Assembly (NCBI RefSeq): GCF_000300535.1
Contig: NZ_AMSH01000038.1
Location: 1 to 33,837, forward strand
Direction: 5' to 3'
Length of the DNA: 33,837 nucleotides
Origin: Bacillus xiamenensis
Lineage (GTDB): Bacteria; Bacillota; Bacilli; Bacillales; Bacillaceae
The position numbers were made by a program, and so were the translations under genes. Of this stretch, positions 9,032-17,098 are shown piece by piece. Position 1 is the stretch's first letter; the number at the start of each line of letters is the position of its first letter. Below the pieces are notes generated by a model. The model saw only the letters and a program-made list of their open reading frames with translations, was not told the DNA's origin and did not search any database.

Positions 9032-10107
9032 AAATCGTAGATGTTCGTACATGCAGAACGAGTGTACCGCTAAAGAAGCCTTTCAAAACCGCTTTAAGAA
9101 CGGTGTATGACGCAGCATCTCTCATCGTGATCATTACCTATGATCAAGGTGACATCAGCTACGGTGAGGCAGTACCAACATCAGTGATTACAGGGGAAAC
9201 GCTCGAAAGCATTGATTATGCGATCTGTGAAGTAATCAGGCCCATATTGCTCGGGGCTTCCTTGTCCCAATATGAACAGATTTTTTCAGCGATGAACCGC
9301 ATGCTTGTAGGAAACACAAGTGCAAAGGCTGCCATTGATATGGCGATTTATGATGGCTTAGCAAAGCAGGCAGGGCTTCCGCTTTATCAATACCTTGGCG
9401 GTTACCGCAATCAGCTTGAAACGGATTATACGGTCAGTGTCAACCGGCCGCTAGAAATGGCAGAGGATGCGAAGCAGTACGTAGCGGAAGGCTTTCATAC
9501 GTTAAAAATCAAAGTGGGGAAAGATGACATAGACACGGATATTCAGCGGATCAAGCGGATTCGAGAGAAAGTCGGGCCTGATATTCAAATCAGGCTTGAT
9601 GCCAACCAAGGCTGGACGTGGAAGGAAGCAATTGTGGCCATTCGAAAAATGGAGGCGCTGAATATTGAACTAGTTGAGCAGCCAGTGCCAAAGGAAGACA
9701 TCGAAGGCTTGCGGCGTGTGACGGAAGCAACAAATACGCTCATTATGGCAGATGAAAGCATTTTCGGTTTCCATGAGGCCATCAAGGTGTTAGAAACGAG
9801 AAGCTGTGATCTGATTAACCTAAAATTAATGAAATCAGGCGGAATAAAAGAAGCGCTGAAAATCAATAGTTTAGCAGAAGCGTACGGCGTAAAATGCATG
9901 GTTGGCAGTATGATAGAGTCAAAACTAGGGATTACCGCGGCGGCTCATCTTGCCGCAAGCCAGCCGAATGTGACACGCTACGATTTTGATGCGCCGCTTA
10001 TGCTAAAAGAGGATTTCATCGACGGAGGAATCATATATCAAGGAAAGGATATGCTCTTTCCGCCGCATCATGGGTTAGGCATTCAAGGGGTGAAAGGAGT
10101 GTCGTGA
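9028..10107 (+). CDS. ykfB: L-Ala-D/L-Glu epimerase YkfB
   Basis: Enolase-superfamily enzyme that interconverts L-Ala-D-Glu and L-Ala-L-Glu so that murein dipeptide can be degraded. The 359-residue protein has the KxK motif Lys160/Lys162 (TLKIKVG), metal ligands Asp191 (RLDANQGW), Glu217 (VEQP) and Asp242 (ADES), and the opposite base Lys266 (NLKLMK). These match the B. subtilis enzyme with a two-residue shift after 191. The start is the ATG at 9028 overlapping the ykfA stop (ATGA). The reading frame stays open 165 bases upstream, but that part lies inside ykfA and does not resemble the family. Confidence 0.93.
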   Translation: MKIVDVRTCRTSVPLKKPFKTALRTVYDAASLIVIITYDQGDISYGEAVPTSVITGETLESIDYAICEVIRPILLGASLSQYEQIFSAMNRMLVGNTSAKAAIDMAIYDGLAKQAGLPLYQYLGGYRNQLETDYTVSVNRPLEMAEDAKQYVAEGFHTLKIKVGKDDIDTDIQRIKRIREKVGPDIQIRLDANQGWTWKEAIVAIRKMEALNIELVEQPVPKEDIEGLRRVTEATNTLIMADESIFGFHEAIKVLETRSCDLINLKLMKSGGIKEALKINSLAEAYGVKCMVGSMIESKLGITAAAHLAASQPNVTRYDFDAPLMLKEDFIDGGIIYQGKDMLFPPHHGLGIQGVKGVS

Positions 10108-11024
10108 TGATATATGAATCAAAGGTGCCGGTTGCGAATGTATGGACAGCACCGCAGTCGCCAAGAGAAATGGATCAAAAGGTTCTTCAGAGTACCATCC
10201 AGATAAAAGAGTGGATTGACCAGCAAACGTATGAAGAGAAATTGGCTTTATGCGAAGAAAACCTCATTCAATCCCAAGTGCTGCTCGGCGAACGAGTCAT
10301 TGGGCTTGAGGAGACAGATGGCTGGATGAAAGTCGTCATCCCGCAGCAGGCAAGCCGTAAACATCCGCAAGGTTACCCTGGTTATATTCCTGTAGAGCAA
10401 TTAACGCAAGTAACTGACAGTGAACCACCTGACCGAACCTTAATTGTTTGTCAAAAAAAAGCGGTTTTATATCAAAAGGGGACACCCGATATGGAGGTTA
10501 GTTTTTTAACAGAACTAGCACCTGTTGAAGAAACGGACGATTATGTTCATGTCCTCACCCCATTAGGAAGACGAGAAATCAACAAAGAGGATGTGCGTTC
10601 GATTTCAGTCTCTTCCTTCATAACTGGCAAGGATGTCGTAGAAATAGGAAAGCAATTTATTGGACTTTCATATTTATGGGGCGGCATGAGCAGCTTTGGC
10701 TATGACTGTTCAGGCTTTGCTTACAGTATGTACAAAGCGTGTGGATATCTGCTACCAAGAGACGCAAGTGATCAAGCGGTGAGAGGAACCCCGGTCACAG
10801 CAGCCGATTTAGAACCAGGTGATCTCATATTTTTTGCTAATGACAATGGAAAGGGAGCAGTTCGTCATGTCGGAATATATGCTGGAGACGGCCTGATGCT
10901 CCACTCGCCTAAAACTGGCAGAGCCATTGAACTTCTTGCTTTATCTGGTTCTTCATATGAAAAGGAATGGGCAGGGGCAAGACGGTATTTGAACGCGGAG
11001 AGGGGGAGATGGGATGGGAAGTGA
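10107..11024 (+). CDS. ykfC: Gamma-D-glutamyl-L-diamino acid endopeptidase YkfC (NlpC/P60)
   Basis: Cysteine peptidase that cuts the bond between D-Glu and the diamino acid of murein peptides with a free N-terminal L-Ala. The 305-residue protein has no signal peptide, as expected for a recycling enzyme. It has two SH3b-like regions (about 45-100 and 112-168) and an NlpC/P60 domain (about 172-295) with Cys201 (YDCSGF), His254 (VRHVGIY) and His266 (LMLHSP). I chose ATG 10107, seven bases from AGGAG at 10095-10099, over GTG 10104. TGATG couples it to ykfB, and it overlaps ykfD by 11 bases. Confidence 0.92.
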   Translation: MIYESKVPVANVWTAPQSPREMDQKVLQSTIQIKEWIDQQTYEEKLALCEENLIQSQVLLGERVIGLEETDGWMKVVIPQQASRKHPQGYPGYIPVEQLTQVTDSEPPDRTLIVCQKKAVLYQKGTPDMEVSFLTELAPVEETDDYVHVLTPLGRREINKEDVRSISVSSFITGKDVVEIGKQFIGLSYLWGGMSSFGYDCSGFAYSMYKACGYLLPRDASDQAVRGTPVTAADLEPGDLIFFANDNGKGAVRHVGIYAGDGLMLHSPKTGRAIELLALSGSSYEKEWAGARRYLNAERGRWDGK

Positions 11025-11979
11025 ACCACTTTTGCAAGTCAACAACTTAAAAAAGCATTTTCATCTATCTAAAGGAAGAACGTTAAAAGCATTAGATGGT
11101 GTCACCTTTCAGCTGAAACAAGGCGAAACCTTTGGTCTTGTTGGCGAGTCTGGCTGCGGCAAATCCACGCTAGGGAAAGTGCTCATGCGGCTTTATGACC
11201 CGACAGAAGGTGAAGCCTTGTATGATGGGAAAAGTCTTCACCACTTGTCTAAAAGAGAATCATTTGAATTCAATAGACAAATTCAAATGGTGTTTCAAGA
11301 TCCGTATTCTTCCTTAAACCCAAGGCTCTCTGTAAAAGATATTATGCTGGAGCCGATGGAGATCCATGACCTTTATGGCAGTCAAAAGAAAAGAATGGCC
11401 CGCGTAAAAGAGCTGCTGGAAGCGGTGGGGCTAAGCTACGACTTCGCCACCCGCTATCCCCATGAATTTAGCGGAGGACAGAGGCAGAGAATAGGGATTG
11501 CAAGAGCACTTGCCTTAGCGCCAAAGTTTATTGTAGCGGACGAGCCGATTTCTGCACTTGATGTATCCGTTCAAGCACAGGTCGTGAATTTGCTGAAAAA
11601 GCTGCAAAAAGAAGAAGGATTGACGTTTTTATTCATTGCGCATGATTTGTCGATGGTTAAATATATCAGCGATCGAATTGGTGTGATGTATTTAGGACAT
11701 CTCGTGGAAATGACCAGCAGTGATGCTTTATATCAAACGCCGCTTCATCCATATACACAAGCCCTGCTGTCGGCTATCCCGATTCCAGATCCTGATGTGG
11801 AAGACAAGCGCAAAAGATTTATTTTAAAAGGAGAAATTCCAAGTCCAGTGAATCCGCCAAGCGGTTGCGTGTTTCGGACAAGATGTCCTGCTGCGATGGA
11901 TGTGTGTGCAGAAAAAAAACCAACATTACAAGCAGCGGAAGAAGGGCATGAAGTCGCCTGTCATCTATATACAAGGTGA
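11014..11979 (+). CDS. ykfD: Oligopeptide-type ABC transporter ATP-binding protein YkfD
   Basis: Second ATPase, DppF/OppF class, probably the partner of DppD at the DppBC permease. The 321-residue protein has Walker A GESGCGKS (about 46-53), MVFQDP, signature FSGGQRQR (about 153-160), Walker B VADEP, and an oligopeptide C-terminal extension with four cysteines (GCVFRTRC, DVC, ACH). It overlaps ykfC by 11 bases, with AGGGGGAGAT before the ATG. It is the last gene of the operon. Its role with Dpp is inferred: the operon has two permeases, one binding protein and these two ATPases. Confidence 0.87.
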   Translation: MGSEPLLQVNNLKKHFHLSKGRTLKALDGVTFQLKQGETFGLVGESGCGKSTLGKVLMRLYDPTEGEALYDGKSLHHLSKRESFEFNRQIQMVFQDPYSSLNPRLSVKDIMLEPMEIHDLYGSQKKRMARVKELLEAVGLSYDFATRYPHEFSGGQRQRIGIARALALAPKFIVADEPISALDVSVQAQVVNLLKKLQKEEGLTFLFIAHDLSMVKYISDRIGVMYLGHLVEMTSSDALYQTPLHPYTQALLSAIPIPDPDVEDKRKRFILKGEIPSPVNPPSGCVFRTRCPAAMDVCAEKKPTLQAAEEGHEVACHLYTR

Positions 11980-11984
11980 AATAG

Positions 11985-12033
11985 GAAAAAAGCCAGCAAG
12001 TAGACAAGCTGTTCTACAAGCTGGCTTCATTAT
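11985..12033. terminator. Bidirectional terminator between ykfD and ykgA
   Basis: The stem AAGCCAGC / GCTGGCTT (11990-11997 and 12020-12027) continues inward as GTAGA / TCTAC. On the minus strand it runs into TTTTTT, a strong terminator for ykgA. On the plus strand only CATTATATTT follows, a weaker end for ykfD. Confidence 0.82.
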
Positions 12034-12035
12034 AT

Positions 12036-12896
12036 TTATGAACGCCGAATCGGCAGTGTGCAGCATCTAAAGGAGCCGCCAGATTTAATGATTTCTGAAA
12101 AATCCACTTCAATGACAGTGTACCCGTGAGCGGTCAATGCAGCATTGGTTTCTTGATTGATGGGTAAGCTGATCACTTTTTTCTGCCCAATGGATAAAAC
12201 ATTTGGTCCAAGTGTGAACTGCTCTTGTTCAATGATTTCAATCAGATCATATTGGGTTTTGAGCATGTGAAGATCCTTTTCCGTAAAGGCTTCAGGACAG
12301 ATCACTATCTCATGAGGAGAAAGAATGTTCATCACACAATCGAGATGCAAAATATGAGGAGGAAGATGAATAGGTATGATATCGTGTTCAGGTAATTCCT
12401 TTTTTAGCTGCTGGATGGCGGCTGGATTTGTTCTTTTGCTAATTCCAACAAATACGCGTGTTTGGTCTACAAGCACATCGCCGCCTTCAATGGTTCCATC
12501 TGTCAGGGTGACGGTTGTCCAACCTTTTGCCTGAGCCCATTCTTTTAACGATTGTTCCTCCCCTTGTCGAACCTGAGCTGCCATCTTTGAAACAAATAAC
12601 GTCTGTCCAATCGTAAACCCAATATCCCGAGTGAAGACTTGCTCAGGGAAGCGGTCATTTGCAGGGAGCAGGATAGGCCGTACATGATGGTCTTTTAGCG
12701 TTTGAATCAATTGTTTATGCTGCGCGATGGCTTTGATTTGAGAAATATTTTCTCTCGCAAAATGCTTTTGGGTTTCATTGATGATTTGTTTGATTTCCAT
12801 ATAAATAGGACTGCACAAGAGGACTTCTTGTAAATCATCGTATTCACTCATACATTGCGGCGTTTTGTACACTTTCTCTGATTTCATAGAATCCAT
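12036..12896 (-). CDS. ykgA: Dimethylarginine dimethylaminohydrolase / amidinotransferase-fold protein YkgA
   Basis: Member of the guanidino-group-modifying superfamily (DDAH, arginine deiminase, amidinotransferase). At 286 residues it equals B. subtilis YkgA. Visible motifs are FTRDIG (88-93), EGGD (137-140), the catalytic-type His184 in ILHLDCV and a C-terminal Cys278-Cys279 (SFRCC), one of which should be the nucleophile. The start is ATG 12896 with AAGGAGG seven bases upstream; the frame continues to 13007 without a ribosome-binding site. The substrate is unknown. It is separately transcribed, convergent to ykfD and divergent from ykhA. Confidence 0.85.
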   Translation of the reverse strand: MDSMKSEKVYKTPQCMSEYDDLQEVLLCSPIYMEIKQIINETQKHFARENISQIKAIAQHKQLIQTLKDHHVRPILLPANDRFPEQVFTRDIGFTIGQTLFVSKMAAQVRQGEEQSLKEWAQAKGWTTVTLTDGTIEGGDVLVDQTRVFVGISKRTNPAAIQQLKKELPEHDIIPIHLPPHILHLDCVMNILSPHEIVICPEAFTEKDLHMLKTQYDLIEIIEQEQFTLGPNVLSIGQKKVISLPINQETNAALTAHGYTVIEVDFSEIIKSGGSFRCCTLPIRRS

Positions 12897-13000
12897 CAAA
12901 GGGCCTCCTTGTTTATCGATAGTTATATTATTCCTCCTTCTAGTAAATGTTGAAACATTTCCGAAAGAAAATCTCTCAAATGAGACTAAAGCAAAAAGTT

Positions 13001-13029
13001 TAGACAAACCTAATAGAATAGTGTTTAAT
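13001..13029 (+). promoter_or_regulatory. Probable sigma-A promoter of ykhA
   Basis: TAGACA at 13001-13006, a 17-bp spacer and TTTAAT at 13024-13029, each one mismatch from consensus. A short palindrome TCTCA-AA-TGAGA lies just upstream at 12973-12984, in the ykgA/ykhA divergent region. Confidence 0.55.
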
Positions 13030-13075
13030 AAAAGTCGTTCCGCATCACCGAAAACAGCAAGAAGGAGCTATGACG

Positions 13076-13597
13076 ATGAGAGAAGAAAATTTCAAATACT
13101 GCAAGGAATCGAAAGTTGTGAAAACCAGCAGGGTATTCCCTCTCGATACGAATAACCACCAAACCTTATTTGGCGGGAAATTAATGAGTTATATAGATGA
13201 CATTGCCTCCATCTCGGCAGCAAGACACAGCCGCAGTGAAACAGTCACAGCCTCGATGGATTCGGTTGATTTTTTAGAGCCGATTGGACAAAAAGAGTCA
13301 GTATGCTTAGAATCCTATGTCACATGGGTCGGTACATCTTCTATGGAAGTATTCGTCAAAGTGATCAAAGAAAACTTGATGTCCGGAGAGCGCAGACTTG
13401 CAGCGACTTCATTTCTTACATTTGTCTCATTAGATGAAAACGGGAAACCAAAACGAGTTCCGCAGGTCATGCCGGAAACAGAGGAAGAAATCATGCTGCA
13501 TCAAACAGCGAAGCAGCGGGCAGAGGAAAGAAAAAGCCGCAGAAAGCATAGTAAAGCTTTGGCTGACGCACTTGGGACAGATAAACCTTGGGCGTAA
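13076..13597 (+). CDS. ykhA: Hotdog-fold acyl-CoA thioesterase YkhA
   Basis: Acyl-CoA hydrolase of the single-hotdog cytosolic type. The 173-residue product has the family signature NNHQTLFGGKLMSYID (about 26-41), with Asn27 and Asp41 in the usual active-site region, and a basic tail (RKSRRKHSK). ATG 13076 lies eight bases from AAGGAG, whereas the in-frame ATG at 13070 is only two bases away. B. subtilis has the same gene here. The physiological acyl-CoA cannot be read from sequence. Confidence 0.87.
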   Translation: MREENFKYCKESKVVKTSRVFPLDTNNHQTLFGGKLMSYIDDIASISAARHSRSETVTASMDSVDFLEPIGQKESVCLESYVTWVGTSSMEVFVKVIKENLMSGERRLAATSFLTFVSLDENGKPKRVPQVMPETEEEIMLHQTAKQRAEERKSRRKHSKALADALGTDKPWA

Positions 13598-13626
13598 AAA
13601 TCACCCTTTCAGTGGTGATTTTTTTC
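13597..13626 (+). terminator. Terminator of ykhA
   Basis: Stem AAAATCACC / GGTGATTTT around an 8-base loop, continuing into a run of T. Confidence 0.85.
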
Positions 13627-13634
13627 TATAACAG

Positions 13635-13691
13635 TATCTTGCATGGCAAGTTAGTGTATGGTAGGATGAGACTATCTTGCATAGCAAGGTA
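13635..13691 (+). promoter_or_regulatory. PadR promoter with two operator palindromes
   Basis: Two near-identical palindromes, TATCTTGC-ATG-GCAAGTTA (13635-13653) and TATCTTGC-ATA-GCAAGGTA (13673-13691), have centres 38 bp apart. The first contains a possible -35 (TTGCAT, 13640-13645), and a weak -10 (TAGGAT, 13662-13667) follows after 16 bp. The second lies about where transcription would begin. The arrangement suggests repression by the adjacent PadR-type protein. Confidence 0.6.
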
Positions 13692-13711
13692 CTGAAATCG
13701 GAGGAACGCTG

Positions 13712-14038
13712 ATGACACAATCAACGCAAATGTTAAAAGGCATTTTAGAAGGCTGCTTGCTGTCGATTATTTCTGAAGGTGACATTTATGGGTATGAAAT
13801 GACGAAGAAGCTCGCGCATTATGGGTTTGATCAAATTAGTGAAGGAAGTATTTATCCTATTCTTTTGCGTATGCAAAAAGAACAGCTGGTAAGCACTGTC
13901 ACAAAAGCATCAACAAGCGGACCGAAAAGAAAATACTATATGCTCACTCAAGCGGGAGAACAAGCGCTGACCGATTTTATCGCACGCTGGGATGAGCTGT
14001 CAGAAAGTGTAGAGCGCTTATTACATAAAGGGAAGTGA
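13712..14038 (+). CDS. PadR-family transcriptional regulator
   Basis: DNA-binding repressor of 108 residues, the short PadR subtype: a winged helix (about 10-85) plus one C-terminal dimerisation helix. Family features visible are GDIYGYEM (about 23-30), the helix SEGSIYPILLRMQKEQLV (about 46-63) and the wing GPKRKYY (about 72-78). GGAGG precedes the ATG. It probably controls itself and the membrane gene four bases downstream through the palindromes at 13635-13691. The inducer is unknown. I do not recall this pair at the same place in B. subtilis. Confidence 0.85.
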   Translation: MTQSTQMLKGILEGCLLSIISEGDIYGYEMTKKLAHYGFDQISEGSIYPILLRMQKEQLVSTVTKASTSGPKRKYYMLTQAGEQALTDFIARWDELSESVERLLHKGK

Positions 14039-14042
14039 GAAG

Positions 14043-14795
14043 ATGGTAACAAAAGAAACAAGACACATATTATTAGAGCTGAAACTCTATCTGATATCAA
14101 AGGGGAAAAATCAGGACGAAATTGACGAGGTGATGGATGAACTAACGGCACACGCTGTTGATGCAGAGAAAGATGGGAAAACAGGTGAGGAGGTGTTTGG
14201 CAAAGATCCGCGGGGCTTTGCTGATGAACTGGCAAAAGAGCTGACTGGGCATCATAAAGACTGGGTTCCATTTGTGAGTGCCTTTTTGATTGGATCGCTC
14301 TTTTACATGATCTTATCAGACGCAATCAGTCAAAGCTTATCGTATTCTTGGTATGCACTGATTGGTTATCTGCTCATTTTAGTGGCCAATCTCATCATGA
14401 CGATTGTGATGTTTAGAGCATCTGCATTTCAAACAAGCCGCCGGGCATTTTTCTATTTTTGGATTTTAGGAATCTGTCAGCTGACGGCCATGATCACAGT
14501 GAAATTATTGGACCAAAAGCTCGGTACGCCATTACTTGTGCTTACCTCAAGTCAAAGATGGGGCATCATCCTTCTGTTGTTGCTTTGTATCGTCGTATTT
14601 AATGCCATCTTAAAGGCACATGTTGTTTCGCTGATTCCGGTTATTTTCTTCGGACCGCAGCTTATATTCGAATGGATTGGGTGGACGTCGCCTATGATGC
14701 TTCTTTTCACAAGTCTGCTATCCATTGTGTTGATAGTTTTGCTTACAATCGCTGCTTTACGAAAAACAAACAAAAAACAGGAGAATACGTTGTAA
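14043..14795 (+). CDS. HAAS-domain-type membrane protein paired with PadR
   Basis: I recognise the class but not the specific gene. The 250-residue protein starts with a soluble helical domain (about 1-70) containing LLELKLYL, EIDEVMDELTAHAVDAE and FGKDPRGFADELA, which resembles the HAAS domain often found next to PadR regulators. Five or six hydrophobic segments follow (about 78-95, 104-124, 135-155, 175-193, 196-212, 220-240). The tail is basic and polar. The gene lies four bases after padR, with a weak AAGTGAG ribosome-binding site, and ends in its own terminator. A role in envelope-stress or lipid response would be a guess. Confidence 0.7.
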   Translation: MVTKETRHILLELKLYLISKGKNQDEIDEVMDELTAHAVDAEKDGKTGEEVFGKDPRGFADELAKELTGHHKDWVPFVSAFLIGSLFYMILSDAISQSLSYSWYALIGYLLILVANLIMTIVMFRASAFQTSRRAFFYFWILGICQLTAMITVKLLDQKLGTPLLVLTSSQRWGIILLLLLCIVVFNAILKAHVVSLIPVIFFGPQLIFEWIGWTSPMMLLFTSLLSIVLIVLLTIAALRKTNKKQENTL

Positions 14796-14797
14796 AC

Positions 14798-14831
14798 AGA
14801 GTACATCTCATGAGGTGTGCTCTTCTTTTTT
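14798..14831 (+). terminator. Terminator of the padR pair
   Basis: Imperfect long stem from AGAGTACATCTC to GAGGTGTGCTCT with a very short loop, followed by TCTTTTTT. Confidence 0.78.
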
Positions 14832-14844
14832 CTAAAAAAATGTA

Positions 14845-14869
14845 GTAATGGAAACATGATTTTCATTAC
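14845..14869 (+). promoter_or_regulatory. Inverted repeat over a possible -10 upstream of 14907
   Basis: GTAATGGAAA / TTTTCATTAC with a 5-base spacer is a 10-bp inverted repeat with one mismatch. It runs into TACAAT (14867-14872), a plausible -10. No good -35 is visible at 16-18 bp. It lies 38 bp before the next gene and could be an operator. Confidence 0.4.
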
Positions 14870-14906
14870 AATGAGAAGAGGACAAAAATGAAAAGGGGTT
14901 CTGTTT

Positions 14907-15398
14907 TTGGATATGGTATGGGGGTATGTACTCGTTTTTGTATTGGCTGCTTTGCCTTTTTTTGAAGTGGTTGGTGTCGTTCCACTGGCGATTTTAAGTG
15001 GACTGCATCCTGTGACATCAGCGGTGATTGGATTCATCGGCAACTTTCTAACTGTTTTGCTTCTCATTGTCTTCGTGGACCGGATTAAAGCATGGCGCTT
15101 GAAGAAAAAAGAGGAAAAGCATGATGAAAAAGGGGAGAAAAAGCAAGAAAGGGCCAGAAAAATTTGGGAACGATATGGCCTTCCTGGATTAGCACTTGTC
15201 GGTCCTTTTATCATCGGCAGTCATTTAGCCGCCTTTATGTGTATGAGCTTTGGTACGAAAAGAAAACAAGTGGCCGTATGGATGACGGTCAGTTTAATGA
15301 TGTGGACAGCATTAGCAGCTAGTTTAACGGGTGCGGGCTTCCATTACTTTGCTCCAGATTCAAATGGATTGTTCGGAGATCTTTTTAGAAGTAAGTAA
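14907..15398 (+). CDS. Putative small multidrug export family membrane protein
   Basis: Membrane protein of 163 residues resembling the COG2426 / Sm_multidrug_ex family, whose transport role is named but poorly tested. Two hydrophobic segments (about 5-30 and 37-58) are followed by a strongly charged lysine/glutamate loop (about 62-84), then further hydrophobic stretches (about 90-108 and 121-145). The family-type motif GLPGLALVGPFIIGSHLAAF is at about 91-110. The start is TTG 14907 with AAAAGGGG seven bases upstream. An inverted repeat lies in front. It ends 15 bases before the acetyltransferase gene and may be co-transcribed with it. Confidence 0.68.
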   Translation: MDMVWGYVLVFVLAALPFFEVVGVVPLAILSGLHPVTSAVIGFIGNFLTVLLLIVFVDRIKAWRLKKKEEKHDEKGEKKQERARKIWERYGLPGLALVGPFIIGSHLAAFMCMSFGTKRKQVAVWMTVSLMMWTALAASLTGAGFHYFAPDSNGLFGDLFRSK

Positions 15399-15413
15399 GG
15401 GGGAGGAGAATAA

Positions 15414-15959
15414 ATGAAAGATCAAACGCGGATCGTGTTCGAAACAGAGCGCCTTATACTTAGAACGATGGATGAACACGATGCGCCATTTTTATATGAC
15501 ATGCTGTTTCAAGATGAAGAAGTCATGAAGTATTACCCTTCTTTAAAGGATGGAAAGCAGACGAAAGAGTGGATTGCCTGGAATCAAAGGAATGACCGCA
15601 CGTATCATACCTCGCTGTGGATCATTGAAGAGAAAGAAACGAAGGAACCACTCGGACAAAGCGGAATTGTTCTGCAAAACATCGAAGGACAAACCGAACT
15701 TGAAATTGGCTATATGCTAAAGAGAGCGGCGTGGGGAAAAGGATATGCAGCTGAGGCTGCTAAAGGCTGTCTGACATATGGTTTTGAAGACATGAAGGTG
15801 AGACGAATGGTCAGCTTGATACGTCCTGAAAATGAAGCGTCAGTGAAGGTCGCTTTAAAAATGGGGATGAAAAAAGAAAAAACCATTTTAAAATGGGATC
15901 AAATGATGGATGTATATAGCATCAACCGTAACGGAGAAAACGGCTCGCATGAACAATAA
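15414..15959 (+). CDS. GNAT-family N-acetyltransferase (RimJ/RimL type)
   Basis: Acetyl-CoA-dependent acetyltransferase of 181 residues. The N-terminus has the RimJ/RimL-like start TERLILRTMDEHDAPFL (about 10-26). The acetyl-CoA loop is visible as RAAWGKGYAAEA (about 104-115), and the C-terminal signature as RPENEASVKVALKMGMKK (about 138-155). GGGGAGGAG precedes ATG 15414. It is in the position of ykkB in B. subtilis, but I am not sure it is the same gene, so no symbol is given. The substrate is unknown. The stop codon lies in the loop of the terminator. Confidence 0.8.
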   Translation: MKDQTRIVFETERLILRTMDEHDAPFLYDMLFQDEEVMKYYPSLKDGKQTKEWIAWNQRNDRTYHTSLWIIEEKETKEPLGQSGIVLQNIEGQTELEIGYMLKRAAWGKGYAAEAAKGCLTYGFEDMKVRRMVSLIRPENEASVKVALKMGMKKEKTILKWDQMMDVYSINRNGENGSHEQ

Positions 15960-15976
15960 GGAGAGCCGTTTTTTCT
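15937..15976 (+). terminator. Terminator of the GNAT gene
   Basis: AAAACGGCTC / GAGCCGTTTT with a 16-base loop holding the TAA stop, followed by TTTTTCTTTT. The convergent ada gene ends two bases further on, so the hairpin may also slow minus-strand transcription. Confidence 0.82.
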
Positions 15977-15977
15977 T

Positions 15978-17021
15978 TTATACACGCTGTTCTAGCTGGA
16001 GTAAATATTTCTTTCGTTCGACGCCCCCGCCGTATCCGCCAAGCTCGCCACTTGTTTGAATCACACGGTGGCATGGAACGATGATCGCCAGTTGATTGGC
16101 TCCATTTGCATTGCCAACCGCCCGAACCAAATACGGGTCGCCAAGCATCGTGGCAAGCTCCTTATACGATCTCGTTTCGCCTGCTGGAATGCGTGAGAGC
16201 AGGTCCCACACCTTCATTTGAAAAGGGGTGCCATGTAAGGAAAGTGGCACAGTAAATTGCGTCAGTTTCTTTTCAAAATATAAATCCAATTCTTGAGCTA
16301 ATTGCTGATGAACGTTTGTTTCTCCAACTAAAATGCGGGCATGATGTTTTTTTCTAATTGTTTCAATCTCTCTTTCTAATCCTCGCCTGTCCATAAATTC
16401 AAGTAAATATACATGCGCTGCATCTGTTATGCTGATCATTCGCCCAATCGGGGTGGAAATAAAATTAGCATGGAGAATGTTGACCTGCGCTTTTTTAGGT
16501 GGATTCCCCATAATTTTTGTAAAAGCATCATTGAAGGCACTGGAAGATTCATAGCCAAAAGAGACTTGCTGATCAATCACTTTTTTTCCGTTCAGAATTT
16601 CTTTAAAGGCTAGTCCCATACGTCGTGATCTAGCATATTGAACAAAGGTCATTCCATAGATTTCTTTAAATTTTCTTCGCGCTGTGGCAGAGTGAATCCC
16701 TAATTGGCGAAAATCTTCTTCTTTCCATCGTTTCTCAGGACTGCTTTCAACTGCTGACACGAGTGTTTTGACTTCTTCTGGAATGCTGTTAGGGTATGTT
16801 AAAGGCGTGCAGCGCTTGCAAGGCCGGTATCCTGCTAGTAGCGCCTCTTCTGCTGTTAAGAAAAACTCACAGTTTTCATATTTTGGTTTTCTGGCCGTGC
16901 ATGTTGCGTGGCAGAAGATGCCGGTTGTTTTAATGCCAGCAAAAAATGTGCCATCATATTGCGGGTTCTTTTCAACAAGTGCTTGATAAAATTCATGTTT
17001 TTGTTCGTCTGTCATCATCAT
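15978..17021 (-). CDS. ada: Bifunctional Ada: methylphosphotriester/O6-methylguanine-DNA methyltransferase and regulator
   Basis: Repairs alkylated DNA by suicide methyl transfer and, once methylated, activates alkylation-response genes. The 347-residue protein joins three parts: an N-terminal zinc domain with Cys37, Cys41, Cys68 and Cys71 (FCHATC, RPCKRC), Cys37 being the expected phosphotriester acceptor; an AraC-type helix-turn-helix (about 85-180); and a C-terminal Ogt domain with the PCHRV motif and acceptor Cys317. E. coli Ada has this layout, whereas B. subtilis splits it into AdaA and AdaB. I chose ATG 17021, five bases from AGGTGG, over GTG 17030, which lies inside that site. Confidence 0.9.
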   Translation of the reverse strand: MMMTDEQKHEFYQALVEKNPQYDGTFFAGIKTTGIFCHATCTARKPKYENCEFFLTAEEALLAGYRPCKRCTPLTYPNSIPEEVKTLVSAVESSPEKRWKEEDFRQLGIHSATARRKFKEIYGMTFVQYARSRRMGLAFKEILNGKKVIDQQVSFGYESSSAFNDAFTKIMGNPPKKAQVNILHANFISTPIGRMISITDAAHVYLLEFMDRRGLEREIETIRKKHHARILVGETNVHQQLAQELDLYFEKKLTQFTVPLSLHGTPFQMKVWDLLSRIPAGETRSYKELATMLGDPYLVRAVGNANGANQLAIIVPCHRVIQTSGELGGYGGGVERKKYLLQLEQRV

Positions 17022-17098
17022 ATGATCCACCTCTTGTTTTCCTATTTTTGCTGATACAGAACGGATCAGCTACTCGTTCGTAAAATGGACCTTGTTTC

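Noticed and set aside
13635..13691. Paired repeats as an IS or CRISPR remnant
   Set aside because: Only two copies, each palindromic, and positioned on a promoter: operators explain them better.
14552..15214. 220-codon minus-strand frame opposite the padR-linked membrane gene and the export gene
   Set aside because: It overlaps two well-supported plus-strand genes and their terminator, and its composition is that of antisense to membrane helices.
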